A stretch of DNA of 64,000 nt, from assembly GCF_000210295.1 (NCBI RefSeq), contig NC_026744.1, forward strand, positions 3,906,001 through 3,970,000, in the 5' to 3' direction. Positions 61,568 through 64,000 of the stretch are shown here, in pieces (the stretch's first letter is position 1; every line of letters begins with the position of its first letter). This stretch comes from Trypanosoma brucei gambiense DAL972. Taxonomy: Eukaryota > Euglenozoa > Kinetoplastea > Trypanosomatida > Trypanosomatidae. The translations under genes and the position numbers were made by a program. Below the pieces are notes generated by a model. The model had not been told where the DNA came from. It searched no databases and was given only the letters and a program-made list of their open reading frames with translations.

Positions 61568-61882
61568 TTAAAATGAATAAGGTGCAAATCCGAAGAGAAA
61601 GCACATTCCAGTCAGCAAGGAAACATACAACGGTGTGGGTTTCCGCGACTTCAAGTATCTGAATGCCATAACGGCAGAGAGCAGAAAGGACATACACGCC
61701 TCGACACGGTTGGCCACCTTGTGATTGGAGTCACTCAAAAGGTAAATGAGGGAAACCGCTGAGATGAGTCCAGCGGAAACTCCGGCTGCTAAACTTGCGA
61801 CACTATTCTTCTTGCTGTATCCCATGTAACCTCCCAAAGGGAGCAGTACGGCAAGAGTCCCTGAGGCAATTACGTTCGCCAT
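61568..61882 (-). CDS. TMEM14 family small membrane protein
   Basis: The product is 104 residues from the ATG at 61882. The frame extends to 62068, but an acceptor-like site (T-rich tract, then GTGCAG with AG at 61914-61915) lies between, giving a leader of about 31 nt, and the inner start gives a protein of the family's usual size. Three to four membrane helices are visible: ASGTLAVLLPLGGYMGYSKK, SLAAGVSAGLISAVSLIYLL, RVEACMSFLLSAVMAFRYL and LYVSLLTGMCFLFGF. The GGxxGYxKxxSxxSLxAG pattern is the TMEM14 (UPF0136) signature. Relatives include TMEM14C, an inner mitochondrial membrane protein linked to porphyrin import, and plant FAX fatty-acid exporters. The cargo is unknown here. Confidence 0.88.
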   Translation of the reverse strand: MANVIASGTLAVLLPLGGYMGYSKKNSVASLAAGVSAGLISAVSLIYLLSDSNHKVANRVEACMSFLLSAVMAFRYLKSRKPTPLYVSLLTGMCFLFGFAPYSF

Positions 61883-62242
61883 CTTAGATAAATTAAAGTA
61901 TGGTTGGTGATAACTGCACGATACACAAAAAAAATGAGAGTGAAGGCGTGGATGTGTGCGTGTCCTCCTTACTATGACGTATCTCTCCGGTTTGTCACTA
62001 AGTTGTACAAGGGAGAAAAATACAGTGTGCATCGTCACACACAGTAAAAATAATATAGGCAAAAGCAACGGTAGAAGTTATCAAGACACCTTATGCGACC
62101 ACATGGGAAGCAGTAAAAATAATAAATGAATATTATTCACATATGGGAAATATCTATCTATGGCATTCAGCAGATCCGTCACACACCAGAAAACCTTCAT
62201 GTCGTATCGGCACATGGCAACCCCACCATACTGCCATCGCAA
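61883..62242. other. Intergenic region, about 0.4 kb
   Basis: It holds the TMEM14-like leader with a likely acceptor at 61914-61915, and the 3' UTR of the 283-residue gene. Nothing else was recognised. Confidence 0.45.
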
Positions 62243-63094
62243 TTACCCAATTGTTGAATGTGAAGGGTTTGCTTTCACGGTGGAAATACCTTTTCTCCAC
62301 GGCACGTTCACTCTACTACGGTAACGTTCTCTACGAAGGTAATCTCCGGTTAGATCCACTGGTTTTGTCGGATTTAAGCAAATGTCTTCGAGAGCCGAGT
62401 CGGATCCAAAACCGTCCAAAACAGGCTGAGTTGGTGACTCTGCCGCAGATCCCGCTGGGAGCGTTTCATTGATTTTACTTAGTTGCTCCTTGTGAACAAC
62501 AAGAAGTGGGCACGGACTCGTGTACAAGTTCCGCCACGCGTTTGGTACATCAACAGACTGTGTTGATGTCACGAAGTAGTTCAGCATACCTTTGGGAGCA
62601 TACTGCGGGCTACCAACGCACCACTGTGCATTATTTTCCGTCAAGGGTGGGACAGCGTGCTTAACATAGGGAGGATTTTGAGGTGCCTCCGTGGTCAATG
62701 TGCCCGCTGCAATTGGTTGAATATTTCTCTCGTAATCCTCCACCTGACGGAAAAACACAGTCCAGTCCTCTTCTTCACTGGACCACATGATATGCACAAC
62801 ACAGAGACGAGCCGCTCCCGCGTCCGTGGACCTCACCTCTACCATCCGCGCACCGACACGACGAGTAATGCCACCAATCTCAACAGCATCACTGCTTCCG
62901 ATGATAGTTTCTTCATGAAGAGCTACAATGTAAAGGTGCTCTGTCTCAGGCGAACTGCGTATAACCATTTCAGTAGGCGTACTGTTCACTCGACAACGGG
63001 CGCCCCGTCTACAAAACCGTACCTCTATGCATCGCTCCGTTGTTGCATCGTCTACCCAATCACAACCAAGCACTTCGACACGGAAACGAAGCAT
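62243..63094 (-). CDS. Hypothetical protein, 283 residues
   Basis: The ATG start is at 63094. The first 115 residues look beta-rich (LRFRVEVLGCDWVDD; CIEVRFCRRGARCRV; HLYIVALHEETII; VHIMWSSEEEDWTVFFRQVE), which could be a C2-like or similar beta sandwich, but no signature is clear. The C-terminal half is less ordered, with LTENNAQWCVGSPQYAPKGM and LNPTKPVDLTGDYLRRERY. No membrane segment, signal peptide or catalytic motif was seen. It lies about 165 nt downstream of the interrupted Cys-rich region and could be a separate kinetoplastid-specific gene. Confidence 0.75.
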   Translation of the reverse strand: MLRFRVEVLGCDWVDDATTERCIEVRFCRRGARCRVNSTPTEMVIRSSPETEHLYIVALHEETIIGSSDAVEIGGITRRVGARMVEVRSTDAGAARLCVVHIMWSSEEEDWTVFFRQVEDYERNIQPIAAGTLTTEAPQNPPYVKHAVPPLTENNAQWCVGSPQYAPKGMLNYFVTSTQSVDVPNAWRNLYTSPCPLLVVHKEQLSKINETLPAGSAAESPTQPVLDGFGSDSALEDICLNPTKPVDLTGDYLRRERYRSRVNVPWRKGISTVKANPSHSTIG

Positions 63095-63258
63095 TTTATA
63101 ACTGGAAAAAAAAATATGCGGAAGGGGAAAAAAGAATAGAATTGTTGAAGGAAGCCCACTGTGAATAGGTGCAACTCACGTCCACAGGCAAAAGCAAAAA
63201 AGAACTTTGGCACCAAAATGGGTGAGTACAAACGTGCATGCCGGTCAGCGACTCACCA

Positions 63259-64000
63259 TTACCAGGCATCGACGGAACCGGCAATCGTTGCAATCTGCAA
63301 ACTGTGATGCCAGTCGTTAGGGGTACAATGGTAACATAATTCCTGCTCATTCCCTTGTGGTGCTGTGGAGAATGTCATAATGAAGAGACGCCCGCTTGAA
63401 TTCTTCTCCAATAAAAATGAGGTGTGGGGATTACAAAAGGAACAGTAGCGGTAGCACCCCATACTCCAAGACCTTTTCTGCTGGTAAGACAAATTGTCCA
63501 ACACCCACCAAACTCCATAAGTTGAGGTCATGGAGGAGCAAAAAACCTTCAAAAAAAAACCTCACATCCTGGATCTGGTGTAGGCGAGTTGGTAATACGG
63601 TGAACTTACGGGACTACAAATAGGGCAGAAAAACGTGTCAATGGGAAGTGCGCTACATGCACAAACAGATTCCTCACCGATGGGTATTGAACGCCTTTGA
63701 ACCGCTACTACATTTGAAAACTCCACAAGATCAATAGTAACTGGACAATATGCATGGTTAGGAGGTTGAGGAAGTGTCGCCCACGGGGAAGCACACTCAA
63801 AGGCACAAGGTTTGAGACCGGAGGACGCAAGTGGTTCCCCTCCATGTCCAATTTTGTAGCAGAGTCTGCCAAAAATACTGAGCACATTGTACTCCAAAGG
63901 TTCCGATAAAATAAAGTCACAACTTACACAAAGTGATCTGTGTGCCGTTCGTCAAGGGTAAACAGTTCTCTTCATTTTCGGTGCTGCACATGCCGTTGGT
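63259..64000 (-). CDS. Interrupted Cys-rich, zinc-ribbon-like coding region, cut by right window edge
   Basis: Three minus-strand blocks of good coding character are seen. Block 1 is open from the edge and stops at TGA 63917-63919 (contains MCSTENEENC and TQITLCKL). Block 2, in another frame, has no stop from about 63952 to 63562, has no usable ATG, and carries Cys pairs: CVSC, KPCAFEC, VCAC and FFCPIC. Block 3, in the same frame as block 2 and separated only by the TGA at 63562-63564, has CSFC and CYHC pairs about 30 residues apart, a zinc-ribbon pattern, and ends at 63259. A 129-nt piece (63481-63609) between blocks 2 and 3 starts GTAAGT and ends in a pyrimidine tract and TTACCAG, and its removal keeps the frame. 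The locus could be a spliced gene, a pseudogene, two or more genes, or contain sequence errors. No family is recognised. Confidence 0.45.

Noticed and set aside
61883..62068. N-terminal extension of the TMEM14-like protein
   Set aside because: An acceptor-like AG at 61914-61915 separates it from the conserved part; family members start near the inner Met.
63562..63564. In-frame TGA read as selenocysteine
   Set aside because: Trypanosomes do make selenoproteins, but no selenoprotein family match or SECIS-like structure was recognised, and the splice-like borders around the TGA offer a simpler reading.
63922..63927. GTAAGT as donor of a second cis-intron
   Set aside because: The nearby AG acceptors I tried (after GTGCTC and after TATTTTTGGC) lead into a different frame from the Cys-rich one, so no consistent splice could be built within the window.

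Overview
The window looks like part of a chromosome core of an African trypanosome, most likely the Trypanosoma brucei group. All 26 credible genes lie on the minus strand in one uninterrupted directional cluster. Nearly all are single uninterrupted reading frames, and several start codons are preceded on the transcript by pyrimidine tracts and AG dinucleotides, as expected for spliced-leader trans-splicing. Several proteins are typical of the group: a 157-residue SMN without Tudor domain, a 139-residue WW plus CCCH protein matching ZFP2, a trypanosomatid-type Fe superoxide dismutase and a kinetoplastid mL38. No VSG, ESAG, retroposon, tRNA, rRNA or strand-switch region was seen. Transcription runs from right to left.

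Layout from right (upstream) to left. 64000-61568: a partial, interrupted Cys-rich gene at the edge, an unknown 283-residue protein and a TMEM14-like membrane protein. 61025-50671: a large mitochondrial-type protein with a C-terminal PDZ-like domain, a POLE3/DPB4-like histone-fold protein, a CDF-like membrane protein with a His-rich tail, a divergent mitochondrial HSP60 and the flagellar GTPase RABL2. 49005-41904: Fe-SOD, a NEK-type kinase with PH domain, SMN and a small basic protein. 41632-29811: a JmjC/cupin-like protein, mitoribosomal mL38, a charged coiled-coil protein, an eleven-repeat Pumilio protein and ZFP2. 28170-12499: a tandem SPOUT methyltransferase, a membrane-anchored unknown and a 3270-residue possible Furry/PAG1 homologue. 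11475-1: a membrane PP2C phosphatase, coatomer epsilon, DNA polymerase alpha subunit B, an acidic repeat protein, NAD synthetase and a partial gene at the left edge.

As usual in kinetoplastids, neighbours share no pathway. Co-transcription implies no shared function, and control is expected mainly in untranslated regions. Intergenic stretches are often long (up to about 2.5 kb) and U-rich on the transcript.

Most notable: (1) a possible 129-nt cis-intron, or else a TGA stop, in the right-edge gene; (2) a fused two-domain SPOUT methyltransferase in which each half keeps the motifs the other has lost; (3) a duplicated stem-loop in the probable 3' UTR at 56977-57360; (4) complementary C and G tracts in the probable 3' UTR of the Pumilio gene; (5) a CDF transporter that seems to have lost its metal site. 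Assignments rest on reading motifs by eye, without database searches.
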